Assembly: GCF_022458985.1 (NCBI RefSeq)
Contig: NC_061779.1
Coordinates: 14,615,001 to 14,679,000, forward strand
Reading direction: 5' to 3'
DNA from: Mugil cephalus
Taxonomy: Eukaryota > Chordata > Actinopteri > Mugiliformes > Mugilidae
DNA length: 64,000 nt
The first letter of the stretch is position 1, and the number at the start of each line of letters is the position of its first letter. Made by a program: the position numbers and the translations under genes. This document shows, one piece after another, positions 13,955 to 24,000 of this stretch. Under the pieces are notes generated by a model, which was not told the DNA's origin, did no database searches, and saw only the letters and a program-made list of their open reading frames with translations.

Positions 13955-16368
13955 GTGGTGGTGGTGGTGGTGGTGGGGTGGTCCCTAAAATCTGTATCTT
14001 TAAAACAGATTTAAAAAAAAAAAAAGATGCACATTGAAAAACTGGAAATCACTGTTAGAAGCTGCAGCTGTTTAACGGGTTCCATTTACCTTCTCAATCT
14101 GTTTGGGAGTGGCCGTGGGAGCGGTGCCCAGCTTCTCGGCTGTTTGCTCGGCCTCATCCGCCTCTCTGCAGCGCTGCTCGTAGGACCTCTTAGACTGGAC
14201 GTGAAACAGAACAGAAACCTCATGAATCTACGACACACGCGCCCTCTGTTCATTAGCACTTCTCTGTATGAACCGTTGACAGGAAAATGGGGTGGGGGAA
14301 GGGTGGGGCTCGAGCGGGGACACGCTCAAGAAAGAGATGTTCATATATGTGCACCGGGAGAAACAAAATAGATCACTCACTTCCTTCCTCTCAGCAGCAC
14401 AAGATTCCTCAGGGGCCTTAACTTAACGTGAAACTGTATGTACACAGCAGTGCTTTGTGTATCAGCTCTTTCACAATGAGGCCTAGCTGCACTGTAATTT
14501 CACTTGAAACAATTTATGCTGCTTAACTGTGGTACAATATCAGGAACAATATCTCACTGAAGTAATAAGCAAAATTGTAAAATGAAGATCTCTGAGGTCA
14601 CGGTAACACGAATTAACCTTACGTCTAGTGTTTTCTTGTAGAGGGTGACTTTTGTCTTCTGAACCTTCTCCATGGTGGCTTCGAACTGCAAAGTAAGGAC
14701 ACACTATGTTAAGAAGAGGTGACACAGACGTCATCGAAAAACCACAGGAGCATGCAGAGGCAGCACTGGCCGCGAAAACAAAACAAAAAAAAAAAATAAA
14801 AAAAAAAAAAAAGCCGTTCACCTTTTTCCTCTGTTCTTTCTGCCTCTCTCTGAACTGCTCCATTCTCTTCACCTCGTCTTTTAGAAGCACGGCCAGCTGA
14901 ATGTGCAAGTTTCCTGTGTTTTCGATTTCTGAAGAAATAGCGAGAGCGCACAGGTGAAAGCTCATAAACAAAAAAATAAATGATAAAAAATGCTGCGAAC
15001 ACTTGAAATATGGTATATCCTGTGCTTACGTGTCTTTATGTCATCAAAGGATGTTCTCATTGTGCTGTGGAAACAGAAAGAGAGACATGTTCTCGTACCA
15101 CAGTTGCTGGCTAAAGAAAGCAATAAGTGTGATGAAGCGCTCACACGTACCAAATCTCGTATAGACCGCCAGCCTTGCGAGCAATCGTGACCAGCTCCTT
15201 GCCGTATTTCTCCTCTGCCGTCGCTCTGCATTAAAAACGACCGTATAGCAGGTGAGGGTTTCATAGCGGCTGCTTTAAATTGAGCTCAGTTTACCAGAAA
15301 CCAGGGGGCCCACCTCATTTTCAAGAGCTCCTCCATGTCTTTGCATGTCCGTCGACCATCGCTGAGCCTCTGAATGATAGTCTCATAACCAGCGTTGCTG
15401 ATGAAGTCCACTCCCTGTAGGGAAAAATGAGGGAAATGAGGGGAAACGAATAGAAATCCCACACAGGTGTTACATTTGCCGGTATGAAAGAAAAGCTTCC
15501 TGTTGCCTTTAGACAGGAGCTGCCGACTTGGGACACATGCAAGTGTCCCCACCGCAAGTGTGATGGTTTTGAGATGGATTTTTGTGTCCATGTAAGGGCA
15601 CTGCGGTACAGCTTCTTCAGTAAAACAGAAAGTGTTAACTGCTGAGTGGAAAGCTAACAAGTGGGAGAAGTGACAAAAGTCCCTGCTTGTTTGAATCAGC
15701 GATGCATGTTAAACATGAACTCTGCAATCTGAACAGAGATAAAGACATACAGGGAAGTACGCGACCTCAGCTGTTGTTCCTGATCCTTTACTTGCGGCTT
15801 ATGTATGGTAGTTGTACCGTTCTGTGTTGTTATCTGTGCAATTTATACCTTCACCTATGTCAAAAGGCGAACTGGACAGTTCTCACAAGGCAGTGTCAAA
15901 CTAAGAGAGGCGTTTAAAGCAGATAAGAGGCTATTAGGAAACACTCAGTAGTGACACAGAACACATTATTAGCACCACAACGTGCTGAAGTGTTACTATT
16001 GCCTTTTTTTCTTCAAGACACTGCACCGAAACTGCGAAAAGAACCGCTCAGTCGGTGTGATGCATCTGGGTTTAATGATACAGCCCAGAAATGCAAATAA
16101 TATCAACGCTTACCATTTTCAACAGAAGAAAGAGCAAAAATAGACATTGTTGCGTGGTAACTACCATCCACGTAAAACCCCCCCAAAACAAAAGAAAACA
16201 TAAAATACAGTACAAACATCCCTCTGAAACTACTGATTACAACACGGCCTTCACAGTTCAGTCAAACTCTTGGTTATTTCTGAGTAAAAGAAACAAAAAA
16301 AGAAAAAAAAAACAACAATAACAATTACAGCAACTTACCCAAAAGTTATCTTTAAATTGTAATGTCAT
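9350..16368 (-). CDS. pstpip1: Proline-serine-threonine phosphatase-interacting protein 1 (F-BAR/SH3 adaptor)
   Basis: The minus-strand exons are 16368-16339 ([10 protein letters not shown]), 15414-15314, 15225-15151, 15064-15030, 14928-14822, 14685-14623, 14194-14090, 12467-12422, 12140-12061, 11442-11344, 11233-11137, 10982-10898, 10781-10705, 9743-9573 and 9481-9350. Phases agree through the thirteenth exon. They give an F-BAR domain (residues about 1-280, with blocks such as [12 protein letters not shown] and LRNALWVH), a short linker, and a C-terminal SH3 ([12 protein letters not shown], then GEDELSV, DDGWW and VPGSYL). The family bends membranes and links WASP, pyrin and PEST-type phosphatases to actin in blood cells. 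The junction 10705 to 9743 is one base out of phase, so a small exon is missed or another donor is used (for example ACA|gtggca, which restores frame). Length is about 430 aa; human has 416. It lies tail-to-tail with tspan3 and downstream of rcn2 on the same strand. Confidence 0.93.
9967..10179 (-). mobile_element. Decayed Tc1/mariner transposase fragment in a pstpip1 intron
   Basis: Read on the minus strand, 10179-10119 gives [17 protein letters not shown] followed by a stop. This matches the Tc1 block around the second catalytic aspartate (WSDETK type). Further along, 10000-9967 gives [13 protein letters not shown], the Tc1 block just before the last catalytic residue (QQDNDPKHTS type). The order and strand are right, but the spacing is shorter than usual and stops intervene. 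It is therefore an internally deleted, dead copy. Related-looking sequence extends to about 10330. Terminal repeats were not found. Confidence 0.75.
10372..10500. repeat. Dispersed fish repeat fragment
   Basis: Phrases such as taagataatctcttatttat, followed by tcccatggtcgggaag and cagcagcacacagtcc, resemble the common teleost repeat tail ("aactttattgatccc... gggaaattc... cagcagca"). It lies next to the Tc1 remnant in the same pstpip1 intron. Family assignment is from memory of the pattern and not from a database search. Confidence 0.4.
12521..12569. repeat. Microsatellite (AT)n(AC)n in a pstpip1 intron
   Basis: Five AT units run directly into about 19 AC units, then into further AT- and TTTA-rich sequence up to about 12610 and a second short AC run. 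It lies just upstream (on the minus strand) of the exon at 12467-12422. Confidence 0.9.
13925..13976. repeat. Microsatellite (TG)n followed by (GGT)n
   Basis: A run of about 15 TG units passes into about eight GGT/GTG triplets. A second short (GGT)n run lies nearby at about 13894-13909. The stretch is close to the splice donor side of the exon at 14194-14090. Confidence 0.9.
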
Positions 16369-16996
16369 CTTGGCAGCAGGTTAAAAACAAAATAAGAAGT
16401 CCCAGGTGGAAAAACCAACTTTAAGCCACTTTTCTACCTCCTGGCAGCGGAGCAGGCTGTTGCTCAGAGCGAGTAAAACAGACCGACACGCTTTCAGGAA
16501 GCAAGTTTTCATACAGCCACTCTCACTCACTTACTCATTTGATTTAAATGAGGAAGAGCTGCAATATGTCAGTAGTTGCCACAGCTGTGCTGATAAGTGA
16601 ACCTCCAGCTGATGCCATTAAAGAAACAAAACTCCTCCATAAATGTGACCACGCTTTTGGTTCTGAACACCGACAAGATGCCTCCTGGTAGGCAGCTGTT
16701 TAAAAACTATAAGTTTGCGCAGCAAGGGTACATTCATCTAGGAAGCGAACTAAATAACGGACATTTCCTATAAAATTATGCAATACGGCATCTAACCACA
16801 TGTCACGTTTTGGAAGGCTTCCAACGGTTTGCTGGTACTCTTTTCTTGCGTATGTGATTGACTCAGTATATATTTGGTCATTTAGTGATGCAAATGATGT
16901 AGACGTGGACCATGACTAACACAACACAGGAAACAGACCACAGTGCATTACATCTGTGCGAAAACATATGAGGGCACTCTACAAGAAACACGGGAG
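16369..16996. other. Gap between pstpip1 start and rcn2 stop
   Basis: Both neighbours are on the minus strand. This 628-base stretch must contain the rcn2 3' UTR and the pstpip1 promoter and 5' UTR. No gene or repeat is recognisable. The close spacing suggests that the pstpip1 promoter may overlap transcribed rcn2 3' sequence. Confidence 0.45.
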
Positions 16997-19292
16997 TCAC
17001 AGCTCGTCGTGCGATACGTGCAGCTGCCTGCCATAGTCCGTAACTTCACTGTTCATGAAAGTTTCTTGGTTCTTCAAAACTTCTGCCTCGGAGATCCGTC
17101 CGTCTCCATCGTGGTCCATTTCCTTGATGAGGTGAAGGGCCTGTTGATGGCGGGAGAAACAACCTGTACGTTAGGTTCATTCGTGTTCAGACACGCTCAA
17201 AGTGTTAACTGTTTTTAGTTATATTATGAACATGGACTTTTGCTTCACATCCAAACCAGAGGTGTAGGGATTACAACCAGTTTTATACACAGTCCCCTAT
17301 TTTTGAGTGTTTAATTCGTTCTGAACCATCTGCAGACGAGGACTACTCGACTATCACCGAAGAATGGGATTTGTCGGTTTGTCAAAGCATCTGTCTTCAA
17401 CTGTTGTTTGTTGGTGGGTCTTTCTGCCTGCTGTTTTGTCTTCAACAAGTGAAACGAAGCTCAGTCTGGTAAAAACCAGGTGACTCAGCGGTGGCAGAAT
17501 ATTTCTCTATTTTTCTTTCCAAAACTCCTGGGTTTCCTACCCAGTGACTTGGGTTTTGGGTGACTGTGCACCTGTACTGGGAAGAACCGCTTCAGAATTC
17601 ATTTGGCTGCTTCTGTCTTCAGTCACATCATTAATAGACACCGGTCGGCCATGCATCACACGGCCCGCACCGTGTTTTACACACGAGATGTTCAGGCATC
17701 TTAAGCATCTTCAACTGTTCAAAGATATTTTGTTCCAGAGCTACTCTGTACGGTAAGAGAGAGATGATGGAGAAATGTCCCACAGTCAACTATCTAGTTA
17801 CAAACAAATCACAGGTGTATAAACACGTTTGTAATCCCTGCACTTTTCCTAAAGTTTGGATGTGAGTACCCTCAAATGAAAGGGTTAATGGACATCACTG
17901 CATATCATACCATATCATAATTGCTGAAGGAGCTATTTGAGATTTAATCAGATTTCTGTGTTATTTTTATTTTATCGATCATATCAACAAAATCAGGACA
18001 CAATTGGGGAAGTCCTACTTCTTCTCTGGCTGAGCCGTAGCTATTGGGCGCGACCCAGCGGAGCTGCTCCTCTCGATTCAGCTTGCCGTCCTTATCTTGA
18101 TCATAGAGTTCTTTAAATCGGACCGTTTCCTCAATCTCCCACTGCGAAGGCGAATCGTCTGTTACACAAACACACACAAAAAAAAAAAAAAAATGTTACG
18201 TCAATGACAAATACTGAGAAAAAAATAGACTGCTATTTCTGTCTCAAACTAATGTCTGTGACCTTACCCTCACCGCGAACGTCTCCAATAAACTCCCCCA
18301 GAGTGATGAATCCATCTTTATCTGTATCATATTCACTCAATACGTCCTCGATGGCAAAATCCTATTAGAACCAGAGGGTAAATCATTCAATTTTAACGTG
18401 AAACAATAACCGTAGTCTCGTAACTGATGGAGAAGTGCATTATCATATCAGGTTGTGCAGGAGTATATGTAACTTGTCTCACAGCCATGTGATCCACTTC
18501 AGAGGGGTGGGTGAAGGCCAGAAACTCTGTCACGTTAAGACCAGGAGCGCCATCCACGTTGGCAAAATCAAAGCGCCTCCTCTCCTTCAGGTGGAGCTGA
18601 CAGAAACACAAGACAGTGTCAAGGTTTTACAGACAGATAAACAGATAAATTAGGTTGTGGCATGATGCGTCAGAGGGGAGTTACATTTCGAACAGACTCT
18701 TGCTCTGGATCTTCCAGAACGGCACTGTCATCAAAACTAATAAGCTGATCGTGAGCGACCATGTTGTACTCCTCCCACGTTACGACGCCGTCTTTGTCGG
18801 CGTCAAACTCAGGGAAGCGCTCCTCTGCGTCTTCCAGGGCATATTTTCTGTAGACGTGCTGGATCCAGAGAGTGATCTCTTCTGTGGAGGGACACAGCAG
18901 AAGGCCAGTGTGACATTTAATCAAATGTGTTTAATTTCGCCTTTACTGAATGTGAAGTTACCTTCACTCAGCAGATTGTCTCCGTTCGTGTCAATCCTCT
19001 CCACAATTTCCATCATCTTCAACCTCAGATCTGCTGGGCTGAGTTTCTTAATCTCCTCTGTGTTCTGGATGAGATAATAGTGTGCAGGTTGCTGAATGAA
19101 GAGTGGCAACAAACAGGACGAAAGAAGATGAATAAAGACAATAAGAATAAAGACCTCATCTCCCAGCAGGACACTCATGTCGTGTTCAGGGTTGTGCTGC
19201 TGGCCATTATAGTGATCCTCATGATGTTTATGAGAGCTCCATCCAAACCCAAACTGAAGCACCAGCAACACCAACAATGGAGTAGATGTCAT
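16997..19292 (-). CDS. rcn2: Reticulocalbin-2 (ER EF-hand protein), 7 coding exons
   Basis: The minus-strand exons are 19292-19155, 19064-18962, 18881-18685, 18596-18483, 18361-18268, 18158-18019 and 17140-16997 (stop at 16999-16997). All junctions are in phase and give 309 aa (human RCN2 has 317). The N-terminus is a signal peptide ([13 protein letters not shown]). EF-hand loops are [24 protein letters not shown], a degenerate one around [36 protein letters not shown] and [12 protein letters not shown]. The C-terminus is HDEL, the ER-retrieval signal, so this is a CREC-family calcium binder of the ER lumen. An acceptor-like cccaacag directly precedes the ATG. An upstream ATGGCG|gtaaga (19721-19716) could add M-A in frame. 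Gene order next to pstpip1 and scaper supports the identity. Confidence 0.96.
17141..18018 (-). other. rcn2: Last intron of rcn2
   Basis: This 878-base intron lies between the exons 18158-18019 and 17140-16997. I see no repeat of note and no coding signal in it. Confidence 0.6.
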
Positions 19293-20700
19293 CTGTTGGG
19301 TGATGAGTCAAAAACCATTACAACCAAATGTGTCACAAATGCAACTGTGCTACCTGGTGGCCAGCTGGTGGAAGTTAACACACAAAACTAATAATTTATC
19401 GCTGCTTCTGAGAAGATGAGACCGGCACGAAAAGGGAAACGTCCTGGTAGAAATGTATTAAGTTGCCGAAATGGTAATTAGATGCCGTTTAGGATCATCT
19501 GTTTGAGAAAGAGAATTAAACACATACAGGTTTAGAGGTGAAGATCAGCAGTGTTAGCGACAACAAGCAACACGATACAGTACAAACGCCGTTAAAGACA
19601 AGAATAGAATAATGAAACTATAGCAAAACAGATAAAGTTTGATAAAGGAGGGTGTTAGTGTCATTACCGTGAAAAGTTATCCTACAAATGTTTACGCCGA
19701 TGTCATCCGTCTTACCGCCATACGGCACTTCCGGTCATAAACTTCAAAATAAGAGTTGATGCTTGGTCAACAATGTGTGTAAATATTAAACAGACCTTTA
19801 TACTACTATGTAGTTTCAGTTACGAACAATATCAATAAGTAAAGCACAAGGTTTCTGTAGTTGTAAACATTATAATCATTAAATGCAATAGAAACATTAA
19901 ATGACTTTATATGGAGTGGATAATGATGAGCATTGGACAAGTCATGTGCAACACAATACATGCTTGAAATTACCTTCCTCAAAGGCCAACGGTGCAGCAG
20001 CTAAACAAAAAATGTAAACAAAAATGTGCAAACGTTGAGAATATATAAAATCTACAAAACATATATGCCCTGTATATACAAAGTAGACTAAAGACAAGTG
20101 TATAACAATACAATATACAAAAAGTGGTTGATGCAACAATGAGTTGAGTAGTGCAGAAAAGAATGGGTGGAGTGAATTAAATTATGTGCAAAAGACAATA
20201 GAAACGTTGCATTTAAATTGTAATAGTGGTTAACAATATATAAAAAGACAACTACAAAAGAATTTGAGATATGTGTTACAATATGTATTCAATACTTCTA
20301 TTTGTCTTGCGACTTGTTTTTATTTTACTTACACAAGATATAATCATCTACCAGGAATTAACTTCTGGTACTTGGATGGGTTTTACTTGGACAATTCTGT
20401 GTGATTCGTATAAAGTAGCAGTAGAGCATAACAGAAAAATACTTAAAATGGACCCACTTCACAGGACAAAAACAAATAACAAGTGTATAGCTGAAGAAGT
20501 AGTGAGCAGAATAATGTAATGTGTTGTATTCCGATCAAAATTGGCGCAATATTTAAATTGTTGCTTAAATTGTTGTTTTGATGTTTTATGGAGACGCGTT
20601 TGACTCCAAAATGGTTTTATTTTTAAAGTAGATTATATTCTCTAGTTGTTTTCCGGTGATTTGAAAACGACTTGACGCCACATTGTGAACTCAACCTAAC
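19293..20700. other. Intergenic region between rcn2 and scaper
   Basis: The two genes are divergent. The left third holds the rcn2 upstream intron and promoter candidate. From about 19900 to 20560 the DNA is AT-rich with many phrases such as gtgcaa, acaatata and tatacaaa; this resembles decayed repeat sequence, but I cannot name a family. No gene is seen. Confidence 0.4.
19716..19745 (-). promoter_or_regulatory. rcn2: Candidate rcn2 first exon / core promoter (ETS site, YY1-like ATGGCGG)
   Basis: On the minus strand an ETS motif (ACCGGAAGT) is followed ten or so bases later by GTATGGCG|gtaaga, a consensus donor. Joining this to the acceptor directly before the annotated rcn2 ATG (cccaacag|ATGACA) gives ATG GCG ATG ACA, which is in frame. 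It could be a true two-codon first exon, a non-coding exon, or simply a YY1-type initiator site. It lies about 430 bases above the rcn2 coding start. Confidence 0.4.
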
Positions 20701-21026
20701 ATTCACGGAGGTCCCGCCCCCTCGCACTGGTTGCCATGGTAGACCATTTGAAGCCCCGCCCAGTACAAATCTTTCCCACCCGATGACCCAAATTATTCAC
20801 GTCGTGATTGGCTGGAGAGAATTTGTGCGCTCCATCGCTGTGCGCCTATTGGCCAACCGCGACACCAGTCAATAATGGAAACTCGCCAGACTTCCTGCTT
20901 CTGTTAGGTTGTCCTCCCTGTCATGTATTTATCTGACATGTTCTTCCATCACCTCTGACAACGACACAACTTTAACCGTAGACCTTTGTTTTCTTTTTTA
21001 CTAAGCGTTTAACATAAGGCGGGCCG
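20701..21026 (+). promoter_or_regulatory. scaper: scaper promoter and 5' UTR (GC boxes, X-box-like site, two CCAAT boxes)
   Basis: TATA-less, housekeeping-type elements cluster here: GC boxes (cccgccccc near 20713 and ccccgccc near 20754), an imperfect palindrome GTTGCCATGGTAGAC at 20730-20744 resembling an RFX X-box, and inverted CCAAT motifs GATTGGCT (20806-20813) and CTATTGGCC (20846-20854). The first ATG of the scaper frame follows at 21027. Transcription start is probably between about 20860 and 20960. Confidence 0.5.
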
Positions 21027-24000
21027 ATGTCCAAAGACAACCGCCACGATGGCCGACGCCGCGGAGCCGGGCAGCACCGCCTCGGCCCGAGAGTTAGCCA
21101 AGGCGGGGACGGGAGGGAGAGGTCTGGTAGCAACAGCTCAGGCTCCTCGCATGGAGGAGGAAAAAACAAGAATGCATCAATAACGGCTTTGAAGGTACGT
21201 ATCGAGAAATAACTCTTCGCAAGTGAAATATGCCAGTTAAACGTTAAAATCCCGAAGCAATCCTTGCTAGCTAACTTAGAGCTAAATAACTGCATAACTG
21301 CACTGAGACTGTGATAACCTGGCTAACAGTACTTGCCAAAAATGACAATTTTAGGTGGCCTTACATTTTTTGTTATTAGATGCCATTAAGGAAGGATAAA
21401 ACACCCCTACCTTAATTACGTCTTTTGTTTACCACAAACAATCCTGTAGTTTCACCCATGGGTGTCAGATTTGACAGAAAATGACAGTCAATGATGAGAT
21501 TTTTATGTTTATTTCTAAATCACAATTGAGGCAGGAACATTAAAGTGGGTGTTAAATTAAAGTAACACAAGAGAAATTGTGTCTTTGTCAGTGTGTATTG
21601 TTGTCCCCTACTTGTGCAACTCCTTCTTGCAGACTTTTTCCAAGTTTGCACCATTTGCATTCAGCCAAACCATGTGGGTTTGTGTGCGCCTTGTTACCCA
21701 GCAGCCCGTGAATCATTGCACGCGGAGCCCGACCAAATCCAGAGCATCACTCTGTGGATAATGCGTTTTCGCTCACTGTCTCCGACCCTGCAGCTATACT
21801 CTCATTACTGGCTGCACAGGAACGGGGGGCACGGAGGCAGGCCTGCTGTGTGCACATGACTGCGCAGCGCTGTGGCAGAAGGAGAGTGAGAGGAGAGCGA
21901 GCGGGGGCTATGATGCAGCGCAGGGAGAGGAGAGGAGCTGTAAATATAGGGAGCTGCATGCATGCGGTGGTGGGCAGACGAGAGTGGCAGGCGGACAGGC
22001 AGCAGAAGGCAGTGAGTCGGGCCTAAGAAGTGGCTGCTAACTCAGCAGAGCACAGGGGGGTTGCTCAGGCTAGATTACACACAGAGACAGAGTCAAAGTG
22101 AGAGACGGGCTGCTGAGCACTTGTCTCCCCCGATTGCCACCGGGAGAGGAGTTGACACAGCTGGGCAAGTTGCTATAGCAGTGTGGACTACACAGTAGGA
22201 GTCTATTTTGGTCGCGCTGTCAGATGACGATGTCACCTTGCACAAGTGGCAGCGCTTGTGAGGGGGAACAGGTTGCCTAAAGTGGGCTGCTAAGTATGTC
22301 AGGAGTGGATAAAGACGAGGAACCTGCTTACAGACTGTACTTCTATTCTGTATGTATCCTCTAATATGTTCTAATTGTGCTTGTCTTGATGAGCTGCTTC
22401 TTATTCACCGTCTTTCTCCTTGCATCTGCCTGTGATCCTTGTCAAAAAGGGAAACCGTACACTTGCGTCTTACTCAGCACAGTCTAGAAAACAAACCTTC
22501 CCTCTGGTGCACGGGGAAGGATCGCCAGGCCAAAGAAATTAGCAAAAGTTGTGCTCCAGGATGTATGTTTTTCTTCCCATGGTGCTTGTTTGCAGCTAAA
22601 TGAAGTGGATCAAGAGAATGTGGCTGTAAGCCTTTTTTCTTTTTTTCTTTTTTTTGCTTTAGACTGCTGCACACACGTAGCCATCAGTTGTGAGTAGGTG
22701 AGGTATTCTGAATGCGCTTGCCTGTTATCCAATGGCTGCCAAGCTCAGGAAATACACAGCAAACATTTACAGTCTTGAGATTGGATATAGTGCCTTGATG
22801 TCAACCTACCTCGGCGGTTCTTGGCTCATTTCCACGGCCATGTGTTGTTTGATGTTGTTTTATCTCTCCGTGGTCCTTTTCTTCTTGCTAGAATAAAGCC
22901 CAGGCCACTTGACATGTAAAGAATTTTGCTCACCAAAAGTAGGTCAGCTGGGTATCTCCCTCAGGGACATTAAATAGTATCAGACCAACACACGCATGCT
23001 TCCTTTGCATGTGCAACGCCTAATAACTCATGTTCACAATGAATTCAATATTTTTTTTACATGCACCCATTCCTAATTACCACCATTTCCTCCGAGCTTT
23101 TCCGATTTCACCCTTCATCTTTTCAAGTGTGCTGTGAGAATATTTTATTTATTTTTTCGATGTAGCTTTCATTTCTGAAAAGTGGTGCTGTTGAGAGACG
23201 GCCAAGAAAAGAGAGGAACGGTTTGTTCCATGACTCATTTGCTATCAAGAGGGACACTGGCTGCCGATTTTTATGTTGGTTTCAGGTAGCAATGTATTTT
23301 AGGTCTGAAACATCATCTCACCAGTTGTTTACAATAGACAAGTTTGGTCTGGATTTTTAGTCAGATTGAATAATGCATGAACAACACAGATCTGCCGAGA
23401 GAGAACACAGTGAGCAGAACGTTCAGATGGATGATAAGAGTTTTTAAAGGGTTATATAATTTGCTTATGTGTTTTCTTGCAGCCAGAAGTAGGAATATCT
23501 AGTGATGTCAGCTCATAATGGTAAATTGTATCAACATTACTGGGCACATCTGATTGGATTGTTATTACATCCTGTTTAGCTGATTTATTTTAAGCAACAA
23601 AGCATGAGCTACATGCTACGTGCTGAGTTACAGCACGTGACAGGCTGTTCCTCAGTGAGATTCGGATGCTGATGCCATGTTTCATCACGGGCGATGTAAC
23701 ACAGGTCCCACAGGTCGAGGGTGCAGTTGAATGACATCTCACAGCATTTGTTTGGGTTCGCACCGTATCTGCTTCACCCGAGGTTACAGATTTGTTTACT
23801 GATGCATATTCAATGTGTAGGTCAAGCATGATGCATGCTACACAAAGAGGTTCTGCCTCCCGGCGTTTTTTTTTTTTTTTTTTTTTTGTCGTCACAGTCT
23901 GTGCCACTAGACTTCTTCCACACTGCAGCGTTGTGGCTTCATCATTGCTTCGCAATCATAAGCCAGAGAACGACGTATTGCAAAATTCCCCCTTTCACGC

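Larger units (their letters stand above)
12468..14089 (-). other. pstpip1: Long pstpip1 intron
   Basis: This 1.6-kb intron separates the coding exon 14194-14090 from the exon 12467-12422. It holds two microsatellites and otherwise unremarkable single-copy-looking sequence. Short reading frames on both strands show no recognisable protein. Confidence 0.6.

Noticed and set aside
14540..15002. Minus-strand open frames of 97-143 codons
   Set aside because: They read through pstpip1 introns and poly-A tracts. Only the exon pieces 14928-14822 and 14685-14623 are real coding sequence.
18655..19077. 140-codon plus-strand open frame, and a similar one at 18927-19391
   Set aside because: They are antisense to well-supported rcn2 exons and are shadow frames.
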